Positions 1-7,681 of a DNA stretch of 57,076 nucleotides are shown in pieces (position 1 is the stretch's first letter; every line of letters begins with the position of its first letter). Origin of the DNA: Ignavibacteria bacterium (GTDB lineage Bacteria > Bacteroidota > Ignavibacteria > Kapaibacteriales > UBA2268); contig JAOAEE010000024.1 of NCBI GenBank assembly GCA_026416955.1, forward strand, positions 1 through 57,076, in the 5' to 3' direction. The position numbers were made by a program, and so were the translations under genes. The notes beneath the pieces were generated by a model. The model did not search any database and was not told the origin of the DNA. It was given only the letters and a program-made list of their open reading frames with translations.

Positions 1-672
1 ATGCATATCATCATTTGTTATGTAAATTCATTGACGATATACTCTTTCAAAATTGTAAAAAAGGAAACTCCTATAAGCAAAGAATGAACAAAAAAATTTC
101 ATTTTGATTGAATTTTAATTTAATAAAGTAATTTTTCAGTCAATACTAAATAAAAATGGAGATTATGTAAGCAATGATTAAATTGCAACATCAAGGAAAC
201 ATTAGAAAACAAATAAAAAAATTAATTTAATCATTTGTTTCAATAACAAAAAAGCTTTGAAAATAGTAAATTAGTATTGCTCTTTGTTTAAGTTCGTCTT
301 ACTATTTACATACTATCATCTAATACAATTTTGCTTTGTGGTAATTTGCGCTATGACGAAATACAAACCGTTTGGAAGTTCCCTTGTTTCTAATTTCGAA
401 CATTTGCTTACCTTCTTTCAAGTTTGCTTCAAATATGTTTGGTCCTATTTAACCTACCATTGTGTTTAAGTCCAGTTGCTTTCTTTTCTGTTTCTAATTT
501 CTCTCCTCCGATTGCTATGTTGGTTTGGATTGTGACGGCCCATTCCTCTTACGTCTATTTCTTTTCAAGCATTTGTTGACTACATTAGAAAAGACAAAAG
601 AAGGGTACCCTTTGGTTAGTCTTTCCAAAGTTAATAATTTGCAGTTTTGTATTTTGAAAAGATGGAATAAAT
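1..672. other. gene-poor leader upstream of gcvPA
   Basis: This AT-rich stretch has no convincing gene. The longest open frame (284-469, 61 codons) has no recognisable domain, no ribosome binding site and a composition like its surroundings. I looked for a glycine riboswitch because gcvPA follows, but could not identify the conserved core. The only clear structure is the nested palindrome at 590-624, described separately. Confidence 0.5.
590..624. repeat. nested inverted repeat 48 bp upstream of gcvPA
   Basis: The outer arms AAAGAC (590-595) and GTCTTT (619-624) flank a perfect 12-base palindrome AAGGGTACCCTT (601-612). It could be an operator for a dimeric regulator or a leader hairpin. It has no U-tract, so a terminator is unlikely. 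The function is unknown. Confidence 0.35.
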
Positions 673-2013
673 ATGAATTATGTTTCTAACACAGAAGAGC
701 AACTTAGAGAAATGCTCCATACTATCGGAGTAGATAAGTTCGAGGACTTAATTGAATCAATACCAGAAAGTATTCGTGTTCTGGACAAGTTTCAATTGTT
801 CCCTGCATTATCCGAGTTCGAAGTGGTAAATCTTTTGCAAGAATATTCAAAAAAGAATTTAAATTCGAATGAATATGTAACTTTTATGGGACTTGGTTCC
901 TACGACCATTATGTTCCTGCCTTGGTCAATTTTGTTATCGATAGGCCCGAATTTAAAACTGCCTACACACCATACCAAGCAGAAGTCTCGCAAGGTACAT
1001 TACAAGCAATGTACGAGTTTCAATCAATGATATGCGACCTTACTGGAATGGAAGTTGCAAACGCCTCGATGCTCGATGGAGCTTCTGCTCTTGCTGAAGC
1101 ATTATTAATGTCGAATGCCCACAATAGAAAAACACACTTCGTTTTTGCTGGTACTCCAAACCCGAACTATCTTACTGTATGCAAAACAATTACCGCTGGA
1201 AAAAATTTCAATTTCGATCTAGCAATTGCCGACGACGGAACTTGTGACCTAGAACGGTTATCGCAAATAGTTTCGGAGAAAACTTCTGCGGTAGTTGTTC
1301 ACCAACCCAATGCATATGGAAATTTAGAAGAAGTTGATGAAATTGAACGAATTGCACACTCAAAAGGAGCATTGTTAATTTCGGTTGTAGACCCAATTTC
1401 ACTTGGGATAATCAAGTGCCCAGGTGAGTATAATGCAGATATAGTTGTAGGCGAAGGCCAACCGTTGGGAATACCATTAAGTTTCGGTGGGCCATATCTT
1501 GGAATTTTTGCAACACGACAAGACTTCATTCGAAAAATTCCGGGGAGACTGTCGGGAATGACAATTGACGCCGATGGAAAAAGAGCCTTTGTATTAACAT
1601 TGCAAACAAGAGAACAACAAATTAAACGAGAGCGTGCAACTTCGAATATCTGCACGAATCAAGGATTAATGATGCTTGCTGCAACTGTTTATCTTTCGAT
1701 TATGGGTAAAAACGGAATACGGGAACTTGCAGAGATTTGTTTTAGAAAAGCACATTATCTTGCTGAACAAATCAAGAAAATTCCCGGCTTCAAAATATTC
1801 AACAATAAACCTTTCTTCCGTGAATTCTTAGTTATTCCGCCAGTACCAGTCCATAAAATTCTTGAAGAAGGGAAAAAAGAGAAAATCCTTGCTGGAATTG
1901 ATACAAGCAAATTTCCAGAACTAAAACCCGGACTATTAGTTTCTGTAACCGAGAAACGAACAGAAAGTGAATTGGAAAAATTCGTGGAATTTTTGAAACT
2001 TTTTGGTACTTAA
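673..2013 (+). CDS. gcvPA: glycine dehydrogenase (decarboxylating) subunit 1
   Basis: This 446-residue protein is the usual length for the N-terminal-half subunit of the split glycine cleavage P protein. With GcvPB it decarboxylates glycine and passes the aminomethyl group to the lipoyl H protein. The family block around residues 75-145, beginning GSYDHYVP and running through TPYQAEVSQG to DGASALAEA, is intact, as are the glycine-rich region with GEGQPLG and SFGGPYLG and the RERATSNICTNQ segment. The PLP lysine is known to lie in the other subunit, so its absence is expected. gcvPB, gcvT and gcvH are not in this window. The ATG has no strong ribosome binding site. The stop overlaps the next start as TAATG, which indicates translational coupling. 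Confidence 0.95.
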   Translation: MNYVSNTEEQLREMLHTIGVDKFEDLIESIPESIRVLDKFQLFPALSEFEVVNLLQEYSKKNLNSNEYVTFMGLGSYDHYVPALVNFVIDRPEFKTAYTPYQAEVSQGTLQAMYEFQSMICDLTGMEVANASMLDGASALAEALLMSNAHNRKTHFVFAGTPNPNYLTVCKTITAGKNFNFDLAIADDGTCDLERLSQIVSEKTSAVVVHQPNAYGNLEEVDEIERIAHSKGALLISVVDPISLGIIKCPGEYNADIVVGEGQPLGIPLSFGGPYLGIFATRQDFIRKIPGRLSGMTIDADGKRAFVLTLQTREQQIKRERATSNICTNQGLMMLAATVYLSIMGKNGIRELAEICFRKAHYLAEQIKKIPGFKIFNNKPFFREFLVIPPVPVHKILEEGKKEKILAGIDTSKFPELKPGLLVSVTEKRTESELEKFVEFLKLFGT

Positions 2014-2318
2014 TGGCTATTTTTCAAATAAATAGAAAAACGTTCCGTTTACTTCTTATGCTAATTTTTGTTTTAGTCTCTGTATATTTCTTGTTTTTCT
2101 CGAAATATGGATATCTTACAAGGTGGAGACTAGAGAAAGAAAAAAAAGAATTATTACAGTTGATTAATAGTGAAATAAAAAAAAGGGACTCACTTGAAAA
2201 AAGAATAAATTTACTCGAAAATGATACACTTGAAATAGAAAGAATAGCACGAGAATACTATGGGTTAGTCAAAGAAGGCGAGGAGATATATGCCATCACC
2301 AAGAAAAAAGCAAACTGA
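2013..2318 (+). CDS. FtsB/DivIC-like septum formation protein
   Basis: A 101-residue bitopic protein with a short cytoplasmic N-terminus, one transmembrane helix at about residues 12-30, and a charged coiled coil at about 38-75. It ends in the element typical of the FtsB/DivIC family (IERIAREYYGLVKEGEEIY). Family members bridge FtsL and FtsQ in the divisome at the inner membrane. The start overlaps the gcvPA stop by one base and the end overlaps the next gene by 29 bases, so it sits inside one transcription unit with metabolic genes. FtsB and DivIC cannot be separated by sequence alone. Confidence 0.8.
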   Translation: MAIFQINRKTFRLLLMLIFVLVSVYFLFFSKYGYLTRWRLEKEKKELLQLINSEIKKRDSLEKRINLLENDTLEIERIAREYYGLVKEGEEIYAITKKKAN

Positions 2319-3282
2319 GGAACAGAACGACATCTTTACCGAAGACCTTTATCTTGGTATCGATATAGGAGCGTCGAACCTTAAGTATGGTATACTCGAT
2401 GCGAAAGGGAACATTGTCTATCAACGGTCTCAATCCACAAATGCAAACAAAGGCTTGGAGTATATGCTCGTTTCCCTTAAGCGATTGATAATGACCTTGC
2501 AGAGCAAGTTCCCAAAAATTAAGGCAATAGGTGTTGGAGTTCCCGGTATTGTCTATGAAGATGGCACAGTCAAAATATCTCCAAATATGCCAGAATGGGT
2601 AGATGTCCCTTTAGGTAAATTTCTCACTAACGTCTTTGCAATTCCAGTTATAATCGAAAACGATGCAAATTGTGCTGCCTACGCAGAAATGGTGCTTGGT
2701 GCGGGAAAAGATTTTAATAGTTTCATTTATGTTACCCTTGGAACCGGAGTTGGTGGTTCAATAGTCTATAAACGAAAGATTTTCAAAGGTGAACATAATG
2801 CTGCTGGGGAATTCGGACATATTATTTACAATCCATTTGAACCATTGAATACTAAACGTCCTTTTAGAACTGGAATTATTGAAGAATACATTGGGAAAAA
2901 CCAATTAACATCGTTTGCAAAAAAGTATATTAAAGATAAACCCGAATCAATTTTGCATAAATATGAGAAGACCGACCCATACTTTATTTCGGACGCTGTT
3001 GAAAAAGGAGACGATGTGGCAATAGACATTCTTCGCCATATGGGGCATATTCTTGGAATAGGATTGGTAACAGCAATGAACTTACTCGACATAAATATTG
3101 CTATTATCGGAGGTGGAGTCTCGCTAGCACCAGACCATTACATCGAAAGTGCTATCCAAACAATAAAAGAAAGAGCTTTGCCACATATTGCCGAGACAGC
3201 ACAAGTTGTTCGAGCACAATTTACCAAAGATTCCGGGTTTATTGGTTCCGCACTTTTAGCAAAAGATTATGGACAAACATAA
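2290..3282 (+). CDS. ROK family sugar kinase (glucokinase-like)
   Basis: A 330-residue cytoplasmic kinase. The phosphate-binding loop DIGASNLKYG lies at residues 25-34, the catalytic Asp125 in ENDANCAA, the second glycine-rich loop GTGVGG at 151-156, and the ROK element GEFGH at 173-177. The family normally follows with a CxCGxxGC zinc site; here that region reads YNPFEPLNTK, without the cysteines. Other ROK kinases lacking the zinc site are known, so the protein is probably active, but the substrate (glucose, N-acetylmannosamine or another sugar) is open. GAGGAG lies five bases before the ATG and supports this start inside the end of the upstream gene. Confidence 0.85.
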   Translation: MPSPRKKQTEEQNDIFTEDLYLGIDIGASNLKYGILDAKGNIVYQRSQSTNANKGLEYMLVSLKRLIMTLQSKFPKIKAIGVGVPGIVYEDGTVKISPNMPEWVDVPLGKFLTNVFAIPVIIENDANCAAYAEMVLGAGKDFNSFIYVTLGTGVGGSIVYKRKIFKGEHNAAGEFGHIIYNPFEPLNTKRPFRTGIIEEYIGKNQLTSFAKKYIKDKPESILHKYEKTDPYFISDAVEKGDDVAIDILRHMGHILGIGLVTAMNLLDINIAIIGGGVSLAPDHYIESAIQTIKERALPHIAETAQVVRAQFTKDSGFIGSALLAKDYGQT

Positions 3283-3294
3283 AAGGGTATTGAG

Positions 3295-3675
3295 ATGAAA
3301 AAAGTTATCGAAACCGAAGGAGCACCAAAACCAATTGGCCCATACTCACAAGCAATTTTGGCAGAAGGCAAATTCATTTTCGTATCGGGCCAAATTCCAT
3401 TAACAACAGAGGGTAACATTGCCGGGGATGATATCAAAACACAAACTCGCCAAGTTATCCAAAATTTAAAAGCAATACTTGAAAGTGCTGGTGCATCGCT
3501 TGACAACGTCGTTAAAACAACTGTTTATTTGAGCGATATGAACAACTTTTCTGCTATGAACGAAGTATACGAGGAGTTCTTCAAAGAAAGTAAACCAGCT
3601 CGGGCTGCATTCCAAGTGGCTCGACTACCCAAAGATGTTCTTGTTGAAATTGAAGCCATCGCAGTTGTGGAATGA
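3295..3675 (+). CDS. ridA: RidA family enamine/imine deaminase
   Basis: A 126-residue YjgF/YER057c/UK114 protein. RidA trimers hydrolyse reactive 2-aminoacrylate and related enamines made by PLP enzymes. The family pattern is complete: N-terminal [14 protein letters not shown] at 31-36, and the C-terminal signature [14 protein letters not shown] with the substrate-binding Arg103, then VEIEAIA with Glu120. It starts 12 bases after the ROK gene and its stop overlaps the next ATG (ATGA). Placement in a unit with gcvPA, a PLP enzyme, is suggestive but not proof of a shared role. Confidence 0.93.
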   Translation: MKKVIETEGAPKPIGPYSQAILAEGKFIFVSGQIPLTTEGNIAGDDIKTQTRQVIQNLKAILESAGASLDNVVKTTVYLSDMNNFSAMNEVYEEFFKESKPARAAFQVARLPKDVLVEIEAIAVVE

Positions 3676-4223
3676 TAATCCCTAAAAAGCTTCTTCTGTT
3701 GTTTTTATTTTTTGCTTTCACACTTAATTTATTTTCTCAAGACTTGGATACTACCCCAAATAACAAGCAGAATCAGATTTTACCAAAAGATACAAATTAT
3801 CGCTTTTTTGCAAGCAAAAAATCCCCTCTCGGGGCTGTTGTTCGTTCTCTTATCTTACCCGGATGGGGTCAAATTTATGTCGAACAATACTGGAAAGCAC
3901 CTTTATTTCTTGCCGGTGCTGGGGTAATGTATTATTATGTATTTAAACATAACAAAGATTTTCGAAATTATTCCCAACAGTATAACGAAATTTCCCAATC
4001 GAATCCGAAAGACCCAAGATTATTTAGTTTAAAAATTCGCAGAGAGAATTCTCGGGATAATCGTGACATTAGTATTTTCTTTTTAGTTGGGGTTTACGGA
4101 TTATCGATGTTAGATGCCTACGTTAATGCTCATTTGTTTAGTTTTAATCTCGACGAGAATTTTTCATTAAGTTTTCTTCCCGATGGAAAAGGAATGAAAC
4201 TTTCAATTTCAATTTTTTATTAG
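3672..4223 (+). CDS. DUF5683 family exported/membrane protein
   Basis: A 183-residue protein with an N-terminal signal sequence (hydrophobic residues 5-22) and the DUF5683 hallmark, a Pro-Gly-rich segment around 58-70 ([12 protein letters not shown]) followed by two hydrophobic stretches near 73-92 and 136-152. DUF5683 is common in Bacteroidota and relatives and has no established function. The start overlaps the ridA stop by four bases, so it is probably translated from the same message. Confidence 0.8.
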   Translation: MIIPKKLLLLFLFFAFTLNLFSQDLDTTPNNKQNQILPKDTNYRFFASKKSPLGAVVRSLILPGWGQIYVEQYWKAPLFLAGAGVMYYYVFKHNKDFRNYSQQYNEISQSNPKDPRLFSLKIRRENSRDNRDISIFFLVGVYGLSMLDAYVNAHLFSFNLDENFSLSFLPDGKGMKLSISIFY

Positions 4224-4254
4224 TTAGTGTTAATTTGCATTTTTTTGATGTAAT

Positions 4255-4791
4255 ATGAAAGAAATAATTAAAACAGTCGAAAGTATAGCAAAAACAATTT
4301 CACCGTTTTATGAAATAATTGAATTCCGCAACCAATACACTTTGGTCGTTCCAACCGAACGAATAGTCGATTTAATGACCGAATTGCGAGACAATCCCGA
4401 TACAAGTTTCGATATGCTAATCGATGTTACTGCAATCGACTGGCTCGACAGAAAAAGCCATCGTTTCGAGGTTGTTTATTTCTTGTATTCAAATAAATAC
4501 AAAACTCGACTTCGAGTAAAAGTTCCCTTGCAAGACAACGAAAATCCCGTGTGCCCGACTATGGTAGAAGTGTGGCAAAGTGCAAATTGGTATGAGCGGG
4601 AAACTTACGATATGTATGGAATTAAATTTGAAGGGCACCCCGACTTAAGGCGTTTTTATATGCCCGAAGATTTCTTAGACCCAGAAACTGGTGAACCTTT
4701 GTACCCCTTGCGGAAGGATTTTCCTCTAATGGGAATTCCCGGAGCGCTTCCGCTTCCACCCTATCCAGAACGAGACGGAGAGGTAAAGTGA
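4255..4791 (+). CDS. nuoC: NADH-quinone oxidoreductase subunit C (30 kDa)
   Basis: A 178-residue complex I peripheral-arm subunit. The 30-kDa signature lies at residues 113-140 (YERETYDMYGIKF, then GHPDLRRFYMPEDF) and is followed by the conserved C-terminal element with PLYPLRKDFP. NuoC sits beside NuoD in the connecting part of complex I and carries no cofactor. It stands alone here: the neighbours are a DUF5683 gene upstream and a convergent STAS gene downstream, and no other nuo gene is in the window. The rest of the complex must lie elsewhere, or this subunit serves a hydrogenase-like complex. Confidence 0.92.
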   Translation: MKEIIKTVESIAKTISPFYEIIEFRNQYTLVVPTERIVDLMTELRDNPDTSFDMLIDVTAIDWLDRKSHRFEVVYFLYSNKYKTRLRVKVPLQDNENPVCPTMVEVWQSANWYERETYDMYGIKFEGHPDLRRFYMPEDFLDPETGEPLYPLRKDFPLMGIPGALPLPPYPERDGEVK

Positions 4792-4793
4792 AT

Positions 4794-5129
4794 TTATATT
4801 GTCTCTAAAGCCTCTTCAACCGAATTGCAAAAACCGAAAACCCTATCCAACTTCAAAATTTCGAAAAGGTGTTTAATATTATCGCGCACTCCAACGATTA
4901 TTGTTGGAATTCCGTGTTCGCGGAGTTGACGGTCGGCAAGCAAAAATGCACCAAATCCAGAACTGTCGATACTTTCTACTTTGCTAATATCAATTATCAA
5001 TGCTTTCAAATTTGGTTGAGCTTCGATAAGCAATTTGGCTTTTAAGTCGGGGCTGTTTTCTGAATTGATTTTTGTTTCGTTTACCCGAACAACTGTAATT
5101 TCGTTGTTATGCTCAATTGTAAGATTCAT
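4794..5129 (-). CDS. STAS domain anti-sigma factor antagonist
   Basis: A 111-residue single STAS domain of SpoIIAA/RsbV type. The motif IDSSGFG at residues 54-60 contains the serine (Ser57) that partner-switching kinases phosphorylate in this family. Unphosphorylated antagonists bind a HATPase-type anti-sigma kinase. No such kinase or phosphatase lies next to it; the RsbRD-like gene at 10312-10830 is the only other partner-switching-type protein in the window. It is convergent with nuoC with two bases between them. Confidence 0.88.
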   Translation of the reverse strand: MNLTIEHNNEITVVRVNETKINSENSPDLKAKLLIEAQPNLKALIIDISKVESIDSSGFGAFLLADRQLREHGIPTIIVGVRDNIKHLFEILKLDRVFGFCNSVEEALETI

Positions 5130-5162
5130 ACCATTCGAACAATAATAAAAATACTAATTTAG

Positions 5163-5170
5163 TAATTTTG
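5163..5170 (+). promoter_or_regulatory. TAATTTTG -7-type box before GT9 gene
   Basis: The sequence matches the Bacteroidota -7 consensus TAnnTTTG, 17 bases before the ATG. No TTG is found at the expected -33 distance, so the support is partial. Confidence 0.4.
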
Positions 5171-5187
5171 GTTAATATTTCGATTTA

Positions 5188-6192
5188 ATGAAAATACTAA
5201 TCATTAGACTTTCATCGCTCGGAGATGTAATTCTTTCCACATTTATGGTTCGAATGTTACACAACATTTATCCAAATGCAAAAATCGACTTCCTTGTAGC
5301 AAAAGAATTTTCAATTGTATTTAAATATAATCCAAGGATAAACAAAATATTGGAATACGATAAATCACTTCCTTTCTATTCTCATTTGCTAAACACTTTT
5401 TCGATTAACAATCCAAGTCATTACGATGTAATAATCGATTTGCAGAACAATATTCGAAGTTGGGTCTATTCTTGGGGGAAAAGCTCCACGGTTTTTCGTT
5501 TCAATAAGCGACGATTCTATAAACTAAAATTAGTTTACCTCAAAAGTCGTCCAAAAGAGTTCTTACCGATTCCTATTTTGTATCGAGATACCTTTCCTTC
5601 TTTGCAACAAATCGACGACAAATTAGGTTTGGAACTTTGGACAAGCAAAGATGAAGGTTCATACAAGCCTCATTCCAAAACTTTAGATAAAATTGACCTT
5701 AAAAGAATTGCTATTGCACCAGGTGCAAAACATTTTACCAAAATATATCCACCCGAAAAATATGTGGAACTTATTAAATTTTTTCAATCAAACTTTAATT
5801 CCGAAATATATTTGCTTGGTGGGGAAACGGACCGCAAAATCTGTTGGCAAATTTCCGAAAAGTGCAGCAATGTTTCCAATTTGTGTGGGGAACTCGATGT
5901 AATTCAAACTGCAGAGTTTCTTGATGATATAAACTTAGTAATCTCGAACGACAGTGCAGTAGTCCATATTGCATCGGCTCGGAAAGTTCCAGTCGTTGTG
6001 ATTTATGGTTCCACAGTTCCAGCATTTGGGTTTATCCCCTTTCGTACCAAAAGTTTAATTATTGAAAACAATAGTGTGAATTGTCGACCTTGCACCCATT
6101 ATGGCCGCTCGAATTGTCCAAAAAAACATTTCAATTGTATGAATGAACTTAAACCCGAAGAAATATTTAACAAAATTTCCAATTTTGCTTGA
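5188..6192 (+). CDS. glycosyltransferase family 9 (heptosyltransferase-like)
   Basis: A 334-residue GT-B fold enzyme. The N-terminus (KILIIRLSSLGDVILSTFMV) is the GT9 signature found in ADP-heptose:LPS heptosyltransferases. The donor-binding half includes IAIAPGAKHFTKIYPPEKY, LLGGETDRK and the NDSAVVHIASA motif near residue 255. A cysteine-containing C-terminal stretch (RPCTHYG, then CPKKHFNCM) is usual for the family. It probably adds heptose or a related sugar to a lipopolysaccharide core at the inner face of the membrane. It is monocistronic and divergent from the STAS gene. Confidence 0.88.
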   Translation: MKILIIRLSSLGDVILSTFMVRMLHNIYPNAKIDFLVAKEFSIVFKYNPRINKILEYDKSLPFYSHLLNTFSINNPSHYDVIIDLQNNIRSWVYSWGKSSTVFRFNKRRFYKLKLVYLKSRPKEFLPIPILYRDTFPSLQQIDDKLGLELWTSKDEGSYKPHSKTLDKIDLKRIAIAPGAKHFTKIYPPEKYVELIKFFQSNFNSEIYLLGGETDRKICWQISEKCSNVSNLCGELDVIQTAEFLDDINLVISNDSAVVHIASARKVPVVVIYGSTVPAFGFIPFRTKSLIIENNSVNCRPCTHYGRSNCPKKHFNCMNELKPEEIFNKISNFA

Positions 6193-6505
6193 ATAAGCAT
6201 AGTGATAATCAACTTTTTTCTTTTCACTTTATCTAAATAAAATCCTTTAAAAGGAGAATATTTAAATAGCTATATAGAGAAAACTGTTGAGTTTTGTACT
6301 TATCACAGATTGCTGGAGAATTAAATTATTGGGTAGTACTAGTCTTTCAACAAGAGTAATAATTTAATCTTTACTGATGTTAGAATTTTCTTAATAATTG
6401 CTAATTGAACTAAACTATGGAATAACCTAATGCTACTTTTATCGATTGCTCACTTTTAGTTACAAAGCAGGAAAAGGAATTTAGGTCAAAAATATTACAA
6501 AAGTT
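6193..6505. other. convergent intergenic region
   Basis: This is non-coding space between the GT9 gene and dsrO, whose 3' ends face each other. It contains the hairpin at 6320-6368 and a small palindrome near 6242-6256 (TCCTT/AAGGA). There is no room for a dsrP gene and no membrane-protein frame in either direction. Confidence 0.6.
6320..6368. terminator. possible bidirectional hairpin between convergent genes
   Basis: The perfect 11-base arms ATTAAATTATT (6320-6330) and AATAATTTAAT (6358-6368) are separated by 27 bases. The stem is all A-T, so it is weak as an intrinsic terminator, but its place between convergent units suits one. It may equally be chance in AT-rich DNA. Confidence 0.3.
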
Positions 6506-7273
6506 TCAAACCAAATAGTATACTTCGGGGCTGGTACTCAACTCGGGTTTGCGTCGGATTGAAAATCGTTCAGAAAGCACTTGCCGAATCTCGGAGCCCG
6601 GGTCCGAAAGGTCTCCGAAAAACAAAGCCTTTGATGGACAAGCAACGACACAAGCGGGCATTTGCCCTCGGGCAAGACGTTCGGCACAGAACGTGCATTT
6701 TTCAACAACGCCACGAGTGCGAGTCGGGAAATCTGGATTTAAATTTTTTATGTATGGTCTTGGGTCTTTCCAGTTGAAACTGCGGGAGCCGTATGGACAA
6801 GCAGCAATACAATAGCGGCAACCAATGCAACGATGCCAATCCATCATTACGATACCATCCTCTCGTTTCCAAGTGGCTTGAGTCGGACAAACATTGGTGC
6901 AAGGTGGTTTATCGCAATGGTTGCAAAGCAACAATACGGTTTGATGGTTCATTCCACTGGGTAAATAAATATTCTCCTGGGTAATAAAGGCATTGTGGAA
7001 TTTATCTTTCCAAATCCATTTTATCTCGTCTTTTGGATTGTCGAAATTAGGAACATTGTGATAGTTGTGGCAAGCAACGACACATTCTTTGCAATCTGGG
7101 GTTCGGTCGCATTTTTGAACATCTATCGCCATTGCCCAACGTTTCGCTTTTAATCCCTCGATTTTGTGTTCATTATTATTTTCTTGTGATGTAAGTTCAA
7201 ATGTTATTTTGCTTGCAAGAGCAATTCCACCACCAAAACTAACTATCTTTAAAAAGTTTCTTCTATTAATCAT
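6506..7273 (-). CDS. dsrO: DsrO-like periplasmic iron-sulfur protein
   Basis: This 255-residue protein begins with a Tat signal (MINRRNFLKI and a hydrophobic glycine-rich core). It carries sixteen cysteines in four ferredoxin-type groups: C55/C61/C64/C68, C117/C120/C125/C129, C149/C152/C155/C159 and C193/C196/C208/C212, enough for four [4Fe-4S] clusters. This matches DsrO/HmeA, the exported electron carrier of the DsrMKJOP complex. An open frame extends to 7312, but AGGGAGG at 7280-7286 lies six bases before the ATG at 7273, and this start puts the twin arginine at the N-terminus. The start overlaps the dsrJ stop as ATGA. It is the last gene of the operon; DsrP, its usual membrane partner, is not encoded next to it. 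Confidence 0.88.
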   Translation of the reverse strand: MINRRNFLKIVSFGGGIALASKITFELTSQENNNEHKIEGLKAKRWAMAIDVQKCDRTPDCKECVVACHNYHNVPNFDNPKDEIKWIWKDKFHNAFITQENIYLPSGMNHQTVLLLCNHCDKPPCTNVCPTQATWKREDGIVMMDWHRCIGCRYCIAACPYGSRSFNWKDPRPYIKNLNPDFPTRTRGVVEKCTFCAERLARGQMPACVVACPSKALFFGDLSDPGSEIRQVLSERFSIRRKPELSTSPEVYYLV

Positions 7274-7680
7274 TTCAAACCTCCCTTTGGTTCGATATGA
7301 CAATCCCAACAATAAGGCTTTACATCGAGGTAGTTATGGCATTGGTCGCAAAACTTTTGCTTGTTGTTGTGACATTTCAAGCAAGCCAAAGTTAAACTCA
7401 TTTCGAGGGGTTTGCCGTTATGGGTCAGAACTACTCCATTTCTCACAACATAACGGTAGTTCATTCGAACTACACTATCGCGCCAAAAATTGAGTAAATT
7501 CATATGGTAGTGGTTCATATAGTCTTTATTTTCGACACATTGTTTAGAGTCTTTTGGGTATTCGAGTTGTGGTTTTACTCTACTTTGAGCCGAGGATAAG
7601 TTTATCCAAACCGGCAAGCTGAAAAAAGCAAAAAATACAATCAAACCAAGGATAATTTTCCAGCCGTCGTAAAGTTTCAT
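7270..7680 (-). CDS. dsrJ: DsrJ-like triheme cytochrome c
   Basis: A 136-residue protein with an uncleaved-looking N-terminal hydrophobic anchor (about residues 9-27) and three CxxCH haem sites in the C-terminal third: CLKCH at 100-104, CDQCH at 111-115 and CWDCH at 124-128. A lone cysteine at position 48 fits the cysteine haem ligand known in DsrJ. The protein should be membrane-anchored and periplasmic, exchanging electrons with DsrM and DsrO. AGGAGG lies seven bases before its ATG, inside the tail region of dsrK. Its stop overlaps the dsrO start. Confidence 0.9.
   Translation of the reverse strand: MKLYDGWKIILGLIVFFAFFSLPVWINLSSAQSRVKPQLEYPKDSKQCVENKDYMNHYHMNLLNFWRDSVVRMNYRYVVRNGVVLTHNGKPLEMSLTLACLKCHNNKQKFCDQCHNYLDVKPYCWDCHIEPKGGLK
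7280..7286 (-). promoter_or_regulatory. ribosome binding site deciding the dsrO start
   Basis: AGGGAGG on the minus strand lies six bases upstream of the ATG at 7273 and inside the end of dsrJ. It favours 7273 over the in-frame upstream codon at 7312. Confidence 0.75.
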
Positions 7681-7681
7681 T

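Noticed and set aside
284-469. 61-codon open frame in the leader region
   Set aside because: It has no ribosome binding site, no recognisable domain and a composition like non-coding surroundings; it is probably chance.
1-672. possible glycine riboswitch before gcvPA
   Set aside because: I could not identify the conserved core pairing or sequence of a glycine aptamer; only a short palindrome is present.
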